NCBI GenBank assembly: GCA_040954595.2
Contig: CM082576.2
Span: 13,082,001 to 13,146,000, forward strand
DNA from: Balanoglossus misakiensis
Taxonomy: Eukaryota; Hemichordata
Reading direction: 5' to 3'
DNA length: 64,000 nt
Shown: piece after piece, positions 45,301 to 57,355 of the stretch
Layout of the letters: every line of letters begins with the position of its first letter
Position numbering within the stretch: position 1 is the first letter of the stretch
The notes under the pieces: model-generated
Databases searched by the model: none
What the model was told of the DNA's origin: nothing
What the model saw: only the letters and a program-made list of their open reading frames with translations
Made by a program: the position numbers and the translations under genes

Positions 45301-48300
45301 TTCACGTATTATAGTTATCCACATATAATTTGATATATAATTTAATGTAACAGATTCAGAAGAACAGTCTTACAGGAAAATCTTTGTGGTATGTTTACTA
45401 GCCGTGCAACTTGTGCGCCGTCAGAACACTGAGACAACAGATTTACATTCTTGTCTCATTTTGTAGGAGCATGCGGCTAATGATCACGAAAAAACCATGC
45501 TGGAACATTATGTGAAAAGTTTCACAACAGGTTCTATAGACGCCCACAAGGATGGCTCCAGATCGTGGATCAAGGATAAAGGCCCAGTAGTTGAAAGGTA
45601 AAGCTACGTGTCTGATATTCAAACTTACTGCTCATCAAATATTAGCTGGATCCTGAAGAGTTCAAAGTCACAACCATCAAATGTAGAGATGTGCAAAGTA
45701 AGTGGTCCACAGTCCAGGACCATTTTATTTTGCATTCAACTACATATTATAGGCATATTTGACACACATGGTTAGAGATGTTTTTTGATCTCATTGTAAA
45801 TGTTTAAAAAAATCATTGCTTGATTGTTTTGTGTGTGTGTAATCATCTTACAGCTATATTGGTTTTATCGAGAGCTATCGTGATCCTTTTGGTGCGAGAG
45901 GAGAATTTGAAGGTAAGAGATGAGAAGAAATGCACCATTTTATCATCAGGATAATTAACCCCAGTCATCCTCCCATGGATGTTTCTCATATTTTGGACTT
46001 CACAATCTGTTGATTTATAGTTGTCTCGCATCTTCTTTAAAGTTTTCCGTTACTTTGAACTTGTCGAACAGGTTTTGTGTCCATGGTGAACAAGGAGATG
46101 AGTGCCAAATTTTCCAACCTGGTAGCTCGGGCGGAAGAGTTCCTACCAATCCTACCCTGGCCCAAAGAGTATGAGAAGGATAAGTTCCTGAGACCGGACT
46201 TCACTTCCTTGGATGTCATGTGTTTTGCGTCTAGTGGAATTCCTGCCGGAATAAATATTCCAAACTGTGAGTGCATACATTTCCTTTCCATTTTCATTTC
46301 TACTTTGCGTTACATACCTGCTGGCAGAGTTGAAGTTGCTGATACACGTTTCTCTAATACAACGAGGTCTGTTCGTTGGAAACTGAAAAATACAAGATTG
46401 GAAATGTAGCAAGGTGTTCAGGTCATCTGGACAAGTTGTGAGTTATTTTGACCAACCTGATAATATTTATCAAGTTAGGCAACAACAAAGAAATGAACTC
46501 TACATGCATTGTCAGTGATGTGTGATAATGTACAAGTATGATAAATGATGATAAATCAGATTTAATCAAAACGCTCATTTTATGACGAATGAACATGATG
46601 AAACAATCCAGATACCAATGTTCATTAAATTTCTTCATCCGTATGATATATTGTTTTTTAAATGTACTTTTAATTTTGTGTACTTTACTACAGACGATGA
46701 TATCAGGCAGCAAGATGGATTCAAGAACGTCTCCCTGGGAAATGTGCTAGCAGCACACACAAAAGAACAGAAAGTGACATTCCTGACCGATAAAGATAGG
46801 GTGAGTGTCAAGCTCATATTTTCATTGTGGATTGATAAAAACATACTTCATTGCAGGTGTCATGAGTTGTATCACTGGTTTGAAGTGATACAATGTCTAA
46901 TTTTTTGCAGATTTTCTCAGCTTAAACACTTTCTGATATTCTGTAATTTTCAAAAATATTTTTTTTTGTAACAGGAACTTTTCACAGAGCTGAAAGCCCC
47001 CTCCTTTGAGCTTCAAGTTGGTCTTCACGAATTGCTAGGTCATGGAAGTGGTAAACTGTTTCAGAAAGACGCAGATGGCAAACTGAACTTTGATGTGGAG
47101 TTGGTCAAACACCTAGAGAGTGATGCCAAGGTAATTCAGAATATCTTTTACAGTTACTAGACAGGTTACCAGCAGAAAACCCACCCAGTACTTCCAGGAA
47201 GGGGAAACCATTTATCTTTTAATTTACAGCTCTCTACCTTTAACCACCCAATTTCCTAGTGTTTTGATCCAAACACCCCATTGAGGTGATAGGGTTAGAC
47301 CAGTTCATTGACATTCAAAGGTTAAATCTTCAGTTCTCCCCGTGTGGATAACTCTATAAATGCTACTTCAGTTATGTTTTCGTCCATTCATTTGGTTATG
47401 ATATTCAAACTTTCTTGCAAATGTGTGACTTCTTATAGTTAGTACTGTGTATACTTTGCATTGTAAATTTGATTAAATTGAATGTACCCTAGCTATTAGT
47501 TGATGTTGATCGAAATTTGATTGCAGAGTATGATGTAGACTAGTTTAACCAATTCAGCAATCTAGTCAAGCATAACTTTCTAAGGCAAGTTGCTAAGTCC
47601 CCTCTCTGTTTTTGCAGATTAGCAGCTGGTACCTTCATGGAGAGACTTGGGATACAAAGTTCCCAGTGATAGGCTCCTCCTATGAAGAATGCAGAGCTGA
47701 GTGTGTTGGCATATATCTCTGCGTGAATAAGGATATTCTCAAGTATGTACCTTGTTAGCCCATTAGTATTTCTCCCTCAGAAGTTCCTGATAACAGCATC
47801 AAATTCTAATGCTATGAGAAAGAGCGCCCTCATACACATGTTTTTCTCCCCATATCTCTCATGGCCCATAGTATCCTATACATGTGTACTTGTACCTCTT
47901 CCTGATGTTTTTTGTGAGGCTTTGAGACAAAGCGCCCTCACACGACTCTGGCTCAGTGAGTGGTGTCATTCAGGCCCGTATTTTGTGAATAACCCTATAT
48001 ATTGTTTTGGTGAATCTTTCAGTCATGTCTATACTTCATTTAATCTTTTAGACAACTCTTTTAAAGAGTTTATCTTTTCAAAAGGAGTCTTGATTGTGGT
48101 TCTGTAGGATCTGATTCTGTTTTTGAAGAAAAAGTCCATAGTTTGATCCAAACCACATTTTTGTATAATTTCACCATTACAGGATATTTGGTCATGAAGA
48201 CAAAGCAGCTGAGGACATATTCTATATAAATTGGTTGAACATGGTCAGAGCTGGTCTGTTGGGGCTGGAATTCTACACCCCAGAAACCAAGGCATGGAGA

Positions 48301-49685
48301 CAGGTCGGTATTTAAAAGTTCATTAGTTCTGATTTATTTTTCCAAACTTGTGCAGCCTATGAAATTGTGTGTGGCTAGATTTGTGTTACAAGTTGTAAAA
48401 CCATGCTTACACACATACTTGCCTATCTGTCTTTTGCCAGTGCGCTTGCGCTTTGGTACAGTGAAGAACAAAAAGACTAAAATAATGTAATATGTTGAAA
48501 TTGTGTCACTGATTCTTCACCAGAATTGGTTTACAAAAATCATTGCTCATTTTCCTACTGTGTGTCAGAATCCCGCACTCACCATTTAACCATTTCATCT
48601 TTGCTGTTGCCAGGCTCACATGCAGGCCAGGTTTGTTATACTGCGTGTTCTGTTGGAAGCCGGCGAGGGATTGGTCACCATTGAACCAATCACTGGCGAG
48701 GATGGCAAGCCAGATGCAATCATCAGACTTGACAGAAGCAAGATTGAATCTGTTGGCATGACAGCAATTGGAAACTTCCTCAAAAAACTACAGGTATGTT
48801 AGAAGGTTTTCCAGATGTGAAAATAATGTGAATATTTTAGTAGTAACCAATATCTGGCTTTAGTTGATGGTCTGAACATAGACAATATATCTTGATTATT
48901 TCAGTAGAGTTTTGTAAAATTCAAACTTGTAGTAAAAATTAACGTTATACAGCAACTGTGTCCTTTGATTAAAAATTACTCCACAACAGACATTTCTGTA
49001 TTATTCCAAATGGCTAATAAAAATATTCTGTGAATTTTTCCAGTTGTACAAATCAACAGCTGATTTTGAGAGTGGCAAGGCTATGTATGACACCTACTCT
49101 GCTGTGAATGACGAGACCCCAGAGAAATTCCTGTCTCTGAGAAACGTGGTAATGGCAAGGAAGCAGCCCAGGAGGATGTTTGTGCAGGCAAATACTGCCA
49201 TGGAAGGTAAGCGGTCACTTCTGTCATTTTTCTTGACATTTTAGAATAAGCCATTTGATAGTTGTTCTGAATGCTAGGAAAGTGGTCTTCCCATATGTCA
49301 ATTGTGCAATTTGTTTCATATAGTATAATTGCAATTTGGCATCATGAAATCTTTGGTGTCACAAAGACTCTGCTGTCATGTGCAGTTTGTTCACTGTTTG
49401 TGTCAAAAGTCTACGTAGATTATATATACCACTGTAGCAACTAAACTAGCTACAATTACATTACCAATTAATCTTTTTTTCAATTTCATCACAGCACCTC
49501 TTCTAACAGTTTTACACTCTTTTCCATGTGCCCTTTTGCCCACAGACAACAGTGTCGTTCTCCGGGAATACGAGGCCAGTGTTTCTGGCATTGTCCAGTC
49601 CTTCGTGGAAAGGTATCCGGATGAAGCCACAGAAAAGATCATCAAAGACTTGTGGCTGAAGGACAAAGAACACTTCAGTTTCTAA
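41958..49685 (+). CDS. DPP3: Dipeptidyl peptidase 3 (M49 zinc peptidase)
   Basis: Exons: 41958-42233, 42480-42569, 43686-43823, 44183-44257, 44657-44750, 44991-45124, 45467-45597, 45854-45912, 46072-46266, 46694-46800, 46975-47130, 47618-47742, 48183-48303, 48614-48793, 49044-49206, 49546-49685. The sum of 2184 nt gives 727 aa (human 737). DPP3 is a cytosolic enzyme removing dipeptides from the N-terminus of short peptides such as angiotensins and enkephalins. The zinc motif HELLGH is at residues 451-456 and the second motif EECRAE at 508-513. Other landmarks are [55 protein letters not shown] and [16 protein letters not shown]. The ATG was chosen because [10 protein letters not shown] aligns with the human start MADTQYILPN. 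The ETGE tetrapeptide with which human DPP3 binds KEAP1 is absent (the segment reads LESDAKISSW). Confidence 0.96.
42329..42373. repeat. (ATC)15 microsatellite
   Basis: A perfect run of 15 ATC units in DPP3 intron 1. Confidence 0.95.
42613..42644. repeat. Perfect 12-bp hairpin in DPP3 intron 2
   Basis: TGTGTTCCCGGC and GCCGGGAACACA flank an 8-nt loop with no mismatch. It lies 44 bp past the donor of the exon ending at 42569, so it would fold in the nascent intron next to the 5' splice site. Confidence 0.6.
42807..42832. repeat. Perfect 10-bp palindrome in DPP3 intron 2
   Basis: CATAGTCCCT and AGGGACTATG flank the hexamer GGATCG. The word GAGGGACTATG also borders the inverted repeat near 21880, which hints at a shared repeat family. 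Confidence 0.55.
43300..43473. mobile_element. Short TTAA-flanked MITE, copy 2 of a family
   Basis: The ends AGTTATATAGTCACC and GGTGACCGTATACCT are inverted repeats with one or two mismatches. TTAA lies on each side (43296-43299 and 43474-43477). The interior shares GTGATTGGTTAGATCTCGA and TGTGGCTAAATTTGTATAG with the copy at 12559-12746. It lies in DPP3 intron 2. Confidence 0.8.
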
Positions 49686-50613
49686 GCAAGAAAAATGTGT
49701 CGTAACCATTTTGTGTGTCAGCAGTCTTCAAGATCAGGATACACCAACAATCAGAAACCACTTAGAATTCCCCCTGGGGTACACCTTTTGCATAAATAGT
49801 GAACAGTATGATTTCCTGCATCATTGGCTCCATACTCAGAGTAAAGCCAATGAACCAGTGATACAACAAAATTGCCTTCGTCAGTTCTTTGGAAATTAAT
49901 GTGAATGTCAATCTACAGAATTTAGAATGCCAGGGTATTTATACCAGTTTGCTGACCCCCCGTGCAACATAGTTTAGTGTCATGTGCTTTTGATATTGAG
50001 TATGTGCGCAACAGTAGTTTTATTGATTGTATTGTGATTTTTGAATGTTTTTGTTTGAAAATGAAATATTCTCCACATCACAACTACGAGGTGCATATAA
50101 AGTCTTTCACCACTGTGGTTTATATCGAACCCTGTTCTCAAGTCCCAAGTGTTAGTCCCTTCAAGAGGGAAATTTCGGTACAGATTTCGTTGTTGAATCT
50201 GACAATAGTTGAGTTATTAGGTGCCTGCTCTACCCTGCAGCATAAACCGGTATATTTTAAGACTGTCCAAGAAGGAAATAACTCCAGTAGGAAATATCCA
50301 GTAAAAGTAACATAGTATAAACTACCTACTTCATTTCAAAACAGGTGTCAGGGGAAATTCACCCATTCCTTTAGTTGTTTGAAAGAAAGCAATATTTATT
50401 CCAGATAGCAATCGACCATGCACATTTTGTTACGTTAATTGATGATTCCTTAGGAACCATGGTTACAGTCAATGATGACTTGCAAATTGCTATGCAAAAT
50501 ATTTCATTCCAGACTGAAATATTTTGGAAGTGTTCATATTATTGTCAGTTTTATTGCTTTGTGTATTTGACGACCAGCTTCTGTATGAGATGTAAATTCT
50601 GAATGACAATAAA
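49686..50613 (+). other. 3' UTR of DPP3
   Basis: Unspliced AT-rich DNA follows the TAA and ends with AATAAA at 50608-50613 (context GACAATAAAACAG). The open frames inside have no splice partners or recognisable products. Confidence 0.65.
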
Positions 50614-53600
50614 ACAGAAGATGCACAGCATTGACTTGCTTCCTGGTGTTAGGTGAATACCCCGGGCCCTGTCTAGAAGAAACACTGGCTATTACTAGCT
50701 GCCGTTCTGTGAAATTATGTTGCTTATGCCCATGTATGTGGTCAGTATTTGCCCTCGGAAATATGCAGAGATTGTATAGGAGTCTGATGGCATTGTCAGA
50801 GATGTTGAAATTACTTGGGATAGTATCCCCCGGCAAGTTGGCAGTTTGCAGCACATAGCATGGTGAGGACAGCTGGATGACTGGATTGTGGTCAAGTGCA
50901 TTGCCTGGATTTAAACCATTTTTTTGTCGTATATTGGGCAGCCAATGTGCATGATCAAGGCTGAGACACACTATGTCACTTGTTAAGATTTGACCTGCAC
51001 AGGGAATGAAATGTACCAGTGCAATAGTTGATACAGGTAATGCGTCAACAATGGAAAACTTTGATGAAAGGATTCATTTGATTATTAAAACTCATGGTCC
51101 TTCAGTTTTGAAATATCGTCACTACTAACCTTCACTCACTCATGTACTTTAGCTCTTTTTTTATTTTACCTTGAAAACACTGATTCAGACAATGATTTTG
51201 TCATCCACATTTCTATTCATGGTAATAACCGTTCACCGTATTTTCTTTTCATCATGTGCCTGTATGGACCTCAATAAAAGATATGATCAAATTGTATATA
51301 CATGTACCAGTAGTATCTATATTTTTGAGTTAAAATGTGCTGAAAATGCTCCTAAAACTTCTAGTCACAGGACCTCAGCTCTCGCGAAGCAACAGCTTAC
51401 ATATGCAGCTGTAATCAGCACAGCAGAGTTTAAACACACACAGTGGTCACTGTCCTACCAGGTGTCCATTACTCCTGGGTGGGGAGAATTTAATGAGTAA
51501 TGGCTTGCTCAAGGACACGACTACCAGTCATGCTGGGGCTTGGACGCACAGACCCCCAACCATGAATCCACTGCTGTTACAAAATGTACCAATGAACTAT
51601 GCTGCCTCCCAGATCAACTGGCCATTTGCCAAGTTTCAGTGATCCTGCAGTAAAATATAAATAGCTCAAGTACCAAAATAACGTCAACATTTAGCAACTT
51701 TGTCCCCTAGGAGGCCCATTTCTTGAATTTTCATATTTATTTATTGAAGGTTGTGTATTGTGTAATCTGTTCCCACACAAAAAAATACAGTCTGGCAAAA
51801 TTTGTTCTAAACAATAAAATTTATTGATAGCTTCCTTGTAAAACAATACATTAGCAGCAATAAGAACATTCTAAAAGAAATGTTTTAACAAACCTGATGA
51901 CAGAATTCTATGTAACAAACAACTATGAACATATATATTCAGCATATGCACGTCAAGAGGGGAAAAACCAATTACAAAAGTATCGTACATGGCTCAACAG
52001 TTTGATTAAATTAGGAAAATTTCATTTAAACAAGTCCACTGAATTGTAATTTGAAAGATCTTCAGTGTCACAGTCAGATGTTGCTGACACTGATAACGGA
52101 TCATACTTCTTGAATCTGGCAAGATTTCAATTTCTCCCAGACTGCTTTTGAGAGCTCATTTTTTGCATGAATACCACTCAGTTCCCTCGTAAATCCGCAC
52201 CATGGCAACAGAGTAGACCGACTTTCCTGGCGTGGCATTAGCCAGACAGCACATGACATCTCACACAAAACTAAACTGGACTTCAGTGAAATCATTCATG
52301 AGCTGATTTTTTTCAGGTAACAAGGTTTCAATTTTCATTTATATGTGTAGTGATAAATGCAGATGTCTTGAATGTGTCAACGCCTGATTTCTCAGCTAAA
52401 AAAAGGCATTTCGTCATGGCGACCTTCAAATTAGCATATATGACGGTCACATGACTGACTGGTATTGAAAGTCATAATCAGTCCAGAATGTTCGTTCCTC
52501 TTGCCAAATGCAGTGGAACAACCCCCATACATCAGTCATGAAATAATGTTCGAGCTTCCAAAAAAGAATTCAGAAAGATTAATTTTATTGCTGCTGCTGT
52601 TACACCAATAATGATTAAATTTCAAAATGATTTTGAAATGAAAATTTCAAATATTTCATTTTGTTTACACAGTCACAGGTAGTCACTGTAATCCTATACT
52701 TGATTTGATACCGGTAGTTATCCTTTCTCCCTATTCCCACATATAGAGGTCCAACTTTTCAATAGAAAGCAATGGGCTTTGACCAAACCATGGTGGTGAA
52801 AGGGTTAAAAACACATAATCCACTATCTGTTGCTTGTGCAACATTCTCTGAATGAAAGTGTGAAATCTTTCAAAGACTTTCAAAGGGATCAAAAGAATCA
52901 AATTTGCCTTCCTGTTCTTTTTCCCTCAACATGGTCAGATATGGCAAGCACTGAAACCACCCAACTTCAGCACAACTCAATTGCATGAAAACAGAATCAT
53001 TTCATGGCTAAACTACAGCTGTCAATAAAAGCTGACCTGCCAGTGTCAAAGATGGTATGATTACAACATTGAATTTTTTTGTTTTATAAATACGTTGAAA
53101 ATGACACGTAAAAAACTGCCATGTTCAAGGTTAAAAACAGAAACGGGTAGGTTTTCTATTCACACAATAGTCAAAATGTGTACAGTAGAGATTCTTATCT
53201 CTGAATATACCGGTAAAGGTAAATGTCTATATGTACATTCTGTACAATACGAAGAGTTGCAGCAATTTTGGTTTGTCGAAAGAAAAAAAATAAGCAAAAG
53301 ATAAAATTTTCAAAATGTCTCGCACAGATAATGTTCATTTACAAATATTCAGGTGTATCTTGTAAATATTTCAGTATATTACAATGGTGAATTCTGACTT
53401 GCAGCTGTTGTCACTTCTCAGCATGGTCTGCGCACAGTTGTCATGGTTTCCAGTCCGTTCTACAAATCTGAGATTCCTGATGTCACACATGTCTGAAAAT
53501 GCCATAGTTACAAATTGGAGTGAACAAAACTGAAATTGACAGAGAAAGATTTCTCAAGCAACTCCTGTTATTTTCATTTCATGTCATTCAGGCTTTACCT

Positions 53601-56600
53601 GTTTTGCTTTCACAGAATTCACCATAAATACAGAAACTGAGGGTCAAAATCCTTTGCAGATCAAGCATATCAGTAAAAATGCCACAAATAGCTCTCCTAA
53701 ATGGACAAAACATGTCTGAAAACACAGATAAGTTGATGGTCAAATCAAGTCAGTTAAATTTGAGTTAGCAGAATAAATATTGATGAAGAAAACCACATGA
53801 AATGGACGTAAAATGTTCATGTCTGTTCAAAGAATTTAACGATGAAAGATCAAAACGTCTGTAAAAGTGCCAAAGTGTAAACAGAACACTTAAAAAGACC
53901 AGTCTACCAGCACTTTGAGTGGGTTTGGCCTTTAACGAGCATAGATAATAACATCAAGGTCAAACAAGGGTCAAGCAATATGTCTGGAAAGATTTTCAAA
54001 TTGCAAAATCAATTATCCCCTCCACTTGAGTAATTACAATGTGTAGTGAAATTAAAAACACGATCAGAGGAATTCTTAAGTGTCTGCATTGTGAAACTGT
54101 TTACAGGAGACGTTGAAAATGCTAAAAATAGTATCAGCTATTAATCAACATTTGTTGTAGTATGGCTATACGCAATCTACTGAATAATGAATAATCCTGT
54201 TGTTGTAAAGGTGTAACACAACAAAGATGATTTTATTATATATCAGACACAAATAGAATTCATGTTGAACTATTTCAAGGATAAACAGAACGCCAAGTTC
54301 ATGAGGGCAGTTCAGAACTGGGTTGGTATCGGGTTTTATACAGCAGCCGTTTCATAGCTGCGTTTAAATGCCATAGTTCATCTCAAACTCGGCAGACTGA
54401 ACCCACTGAAGTGGAACAGATTTTAATACTTGATGAACCAAGAGTGAATTTTCCTCGTGTACAGATCAGGTCTCTGTAATAAAATATTTGTGCTAGTACA
54501 ATTCACACTTCGATGACATGAATAGTACACACAAAAGAGAGAAAGTGGCCTTGTAATATAAACATACCAGTGGCAGATCTGACCTCATCATGAACTTGCA
54601 CCACCAAGTTCACCATTCTGGTGTTGCACTCATAAAATCCCCCCCGACATTTTGAGCAAATCAAAATTTCTCTAAGTTTGACAATTGTTTGTATCCAACG
54701 CAACAATCAAAGTGCCCTCTCTAGTAAGCATGGTTTTAAGCTATGAATCAATTTGAGAATTTCTAGAAATTTCTGTGTGTCCGCCATATATCTTTTACAC
54801 ATCATATGGATAATTCTTTTGCGCTCCCCCCGTACTATGAGTTTGTGGAGTCAGTGGTTCTTTGTGAAGTCAGTGGCAAGTCATATTAGCTTCAAGGGCA
54901 CACTGGTGACAATTAATCACATAATAATCATATTATGTGCCTATATAAATAAAAATACACAACTGAGCCTACTGCTATAGCACTGACTCAATTACACATT
55001 TGTTTGTCATTTTTTGACAAAAATTCTCTGGGAATTTGCAAGGATAAAGTGAATGCCATCAATGTTTTAAAAAGTAACATTACATGTAAATGTTAGTTTA
55101 AGTCTTGACATGTTGCCACCCTTTTGTATTTGTCAGATATATTACTCTGTGTATACTAGTGTTGTTGTTTTTATTATGCTATAAATAAAATGTTACATTA
55201 CAATTACTTTAAATAACTGAACAAACAACTTGCAAAACATTTGCTCTCCACAGCAGTGCACTGAATTTTCAATGAAATGTTAAATTTAAGCACTATGGAA
55301 AAAGTCATCGCACAATTTAAGGCAACATGATACCCCATATTGATCAGTACCCGGTATTTCCTTTCATCCTATCAAATCAAGCAGTTGTTGAACATAAGAA
55401 ATCCATTAAAAAGGGCAGCCAATGGGGCTTGTACTAGTTGTAAGCTTTTTTCTGGCAATTTATGACAACTACAAGGTGAGTAAGAGTGTCAGCCTTTGAG
55501 CTATTCCCAAAAGTTTTATTTGCTTATTTGGTCTGCCAGGAGATTTGGTATACATTGTATCTCAGGTTTTCTATCCAGCTATAAAATTGGGATGACTTGT
55601 GCCATCAAAGCTATATGATAATACGGGGGTTGGACTCGTAAGGATTCTCTATGACACAAGCTAAGGTTTTGTTTCATGAGAAGTCTGACTCTCACATTCT
55701 CACAAAATTTTCCACAATCCTCAAACTGACTCAACCACGAAAATCTTAGCTGATATTGGAGAGTTGTTGACCCTCCTTCAATAATGCTTTGCGGTAAAAT
55801 AGGTCTCTTATTTCAGGTTTGTGCATTCTTTGTGCATGTGGAATAGTCTGCCGTGCAAATAGTGTACGGAATATTATAGTAATCAGGGCCTGAAAATGAT
55901 AGGGACTGTTGTCCGACTGGAGCCATTTTTGTCAAGGACCAGTAAAATCTACGGCACAGTTTCTAACGTAACAATTTTATATATTTCTCACAAGTTTGCT
56001 CAATAAACATAATTGTGACAATGCCTTTTTAATGTCCATGTCAAAATCAGTAAACAGTCACTAAAATGTAGTTTTGTGAAATTTATTTCTTGCGATGAAG
56101 GAAAGTGTCAATGGAAATAGAGGAAAATAAATATTTTTGGTGAATGATAAAATGAATCAATGATAAAATGACCCAATGTTGCATTACTACCACAAACCCA
56201 GGATTTACCGTGAGTTTTTAATCAACCAGCCAGAGTTTTATCTAGTGACCGCTCGGTAAAAACTGGGTTACTGGTCCGGGACCTGCGGAAAAAGAAAATA
56301 AAATTTTCAGGCCCTGATAAATCAAGACACAAGAAGAAGATTGGCCATTGGTAATATTCCCATCACCTCACCAGGAAAATTCCAATCTGAAAAGCAGAAT
56401 GGTGAATGCATTGTGCCAAGCCTAAATTATTTCACATGGCGTGGCCACACAATAATTACTGGTGAATTCATACCCTGTTATCAGTTCGCCTCTAGACTTC
56501 CACATTTAGTACATCATACTGTGGAATGTTATCAGTACTATTATCCGGAATTGGATAGAACTACATGAACTGTAGTATTACACACTCCATAGAAGTATGA

Positions 56601-57355
56601 TTATTTGTATCAAACAATTGTAAATTGTCTCTGATGTTGAATTTCGACTCATAATTTTACTTTATGTGAATCATGATCAAAATTATCAATTTTAGTTTTT
56701 TTTTTTTCATTTTCCTGTCAAACAAAGCACACTAACAGTAATAAAGAACTTGGAGTAAAAAATGTACAGCTACAAAAATGTATCTGAATAAATACATCAA
56801 AAATATAGGCAAAACAGCACTTTAAAAATGAACAAATAAATTATTACTATATCTTTTTAAATATCTCTCTAACACACAATAAATACAGCAAAAACTTGAA
56901 AACATCCATGTCTACAACAAATAAGTTTTTCGTAATTGCCATCGTCTTTTCTTGCAAAAAAGGCAAAAACAAAACGAAAGTAGCTAAATTTCCACTGTCA
57001 CATATCTTGTACGTCGCCTGAAAGACTTTCATAAGTTTTTCTAATCCGACCTTTTTTGTAAATCCATGTTCTCATGAGCTCAGTCTCTTGAACAAGAAAA
57101 AAAATCAATTGCCACTTTGTGACCTAACATCCTAAGTCCATCTGTTTCACATAACACTCAACAGGTTTTTTCATTCAATTTGACTCATAATCTGCTTTGC
57201 AACTATAACGCTTTCTTTGATGCCAGTGTATTTTGTATATTTCTCAATTACCCCTGCAGGAGACGATAACATGTTGAAAGGCCAGACAAGGGCAGTAAAA
57301 GCTGCAGCCCCCCCCCCCCAAACAAAACGCCCTTATCTGTTTCAGGTTCCTTGCT
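50614..57355. other. Gene-poor AT-rich region between DPP3 and NANP
   Basis: I find no coding exon. Part of it, from 57355 downward, is presumably the NANP 3' UTR; minus-strand AATAAA candidates (plus-strand TTTATT) occur at several places including about 51823. A hAT-like element lies at 55884-56316. A poly(C) run stands at 57308-57320. The nature of most of 51-55 kb is undetermined. Confidence 0.5.
55884..56316. mobile_element. Non-autonomous hAT-like element
   Basis: The ends CAGGGCCTGAAAAT and ATTTTCAGGCCCTG are perfect 14-bp inverted repeats of the CAGGG type usual for hAT transposons. Subterminal words (GGACCAGTAA near the left, TTACTGGTCC near the right) are also inverted. The flanking 8-mers ATAGTAAT and ATAAATCA are only partly alike, so a clean 8-bp target duplication is not demonstrated. 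At 433 bp with no transposase, it is a MITE-sized derivative. Confidence 0.7.

Noticed and set aside
50534-50971. 145-codon minus-strand open frame beyond DPP3
   Set aside because: No splice partner, no family resemblance, and it overlaps the DPP3 poly(A) signal; likely chance.
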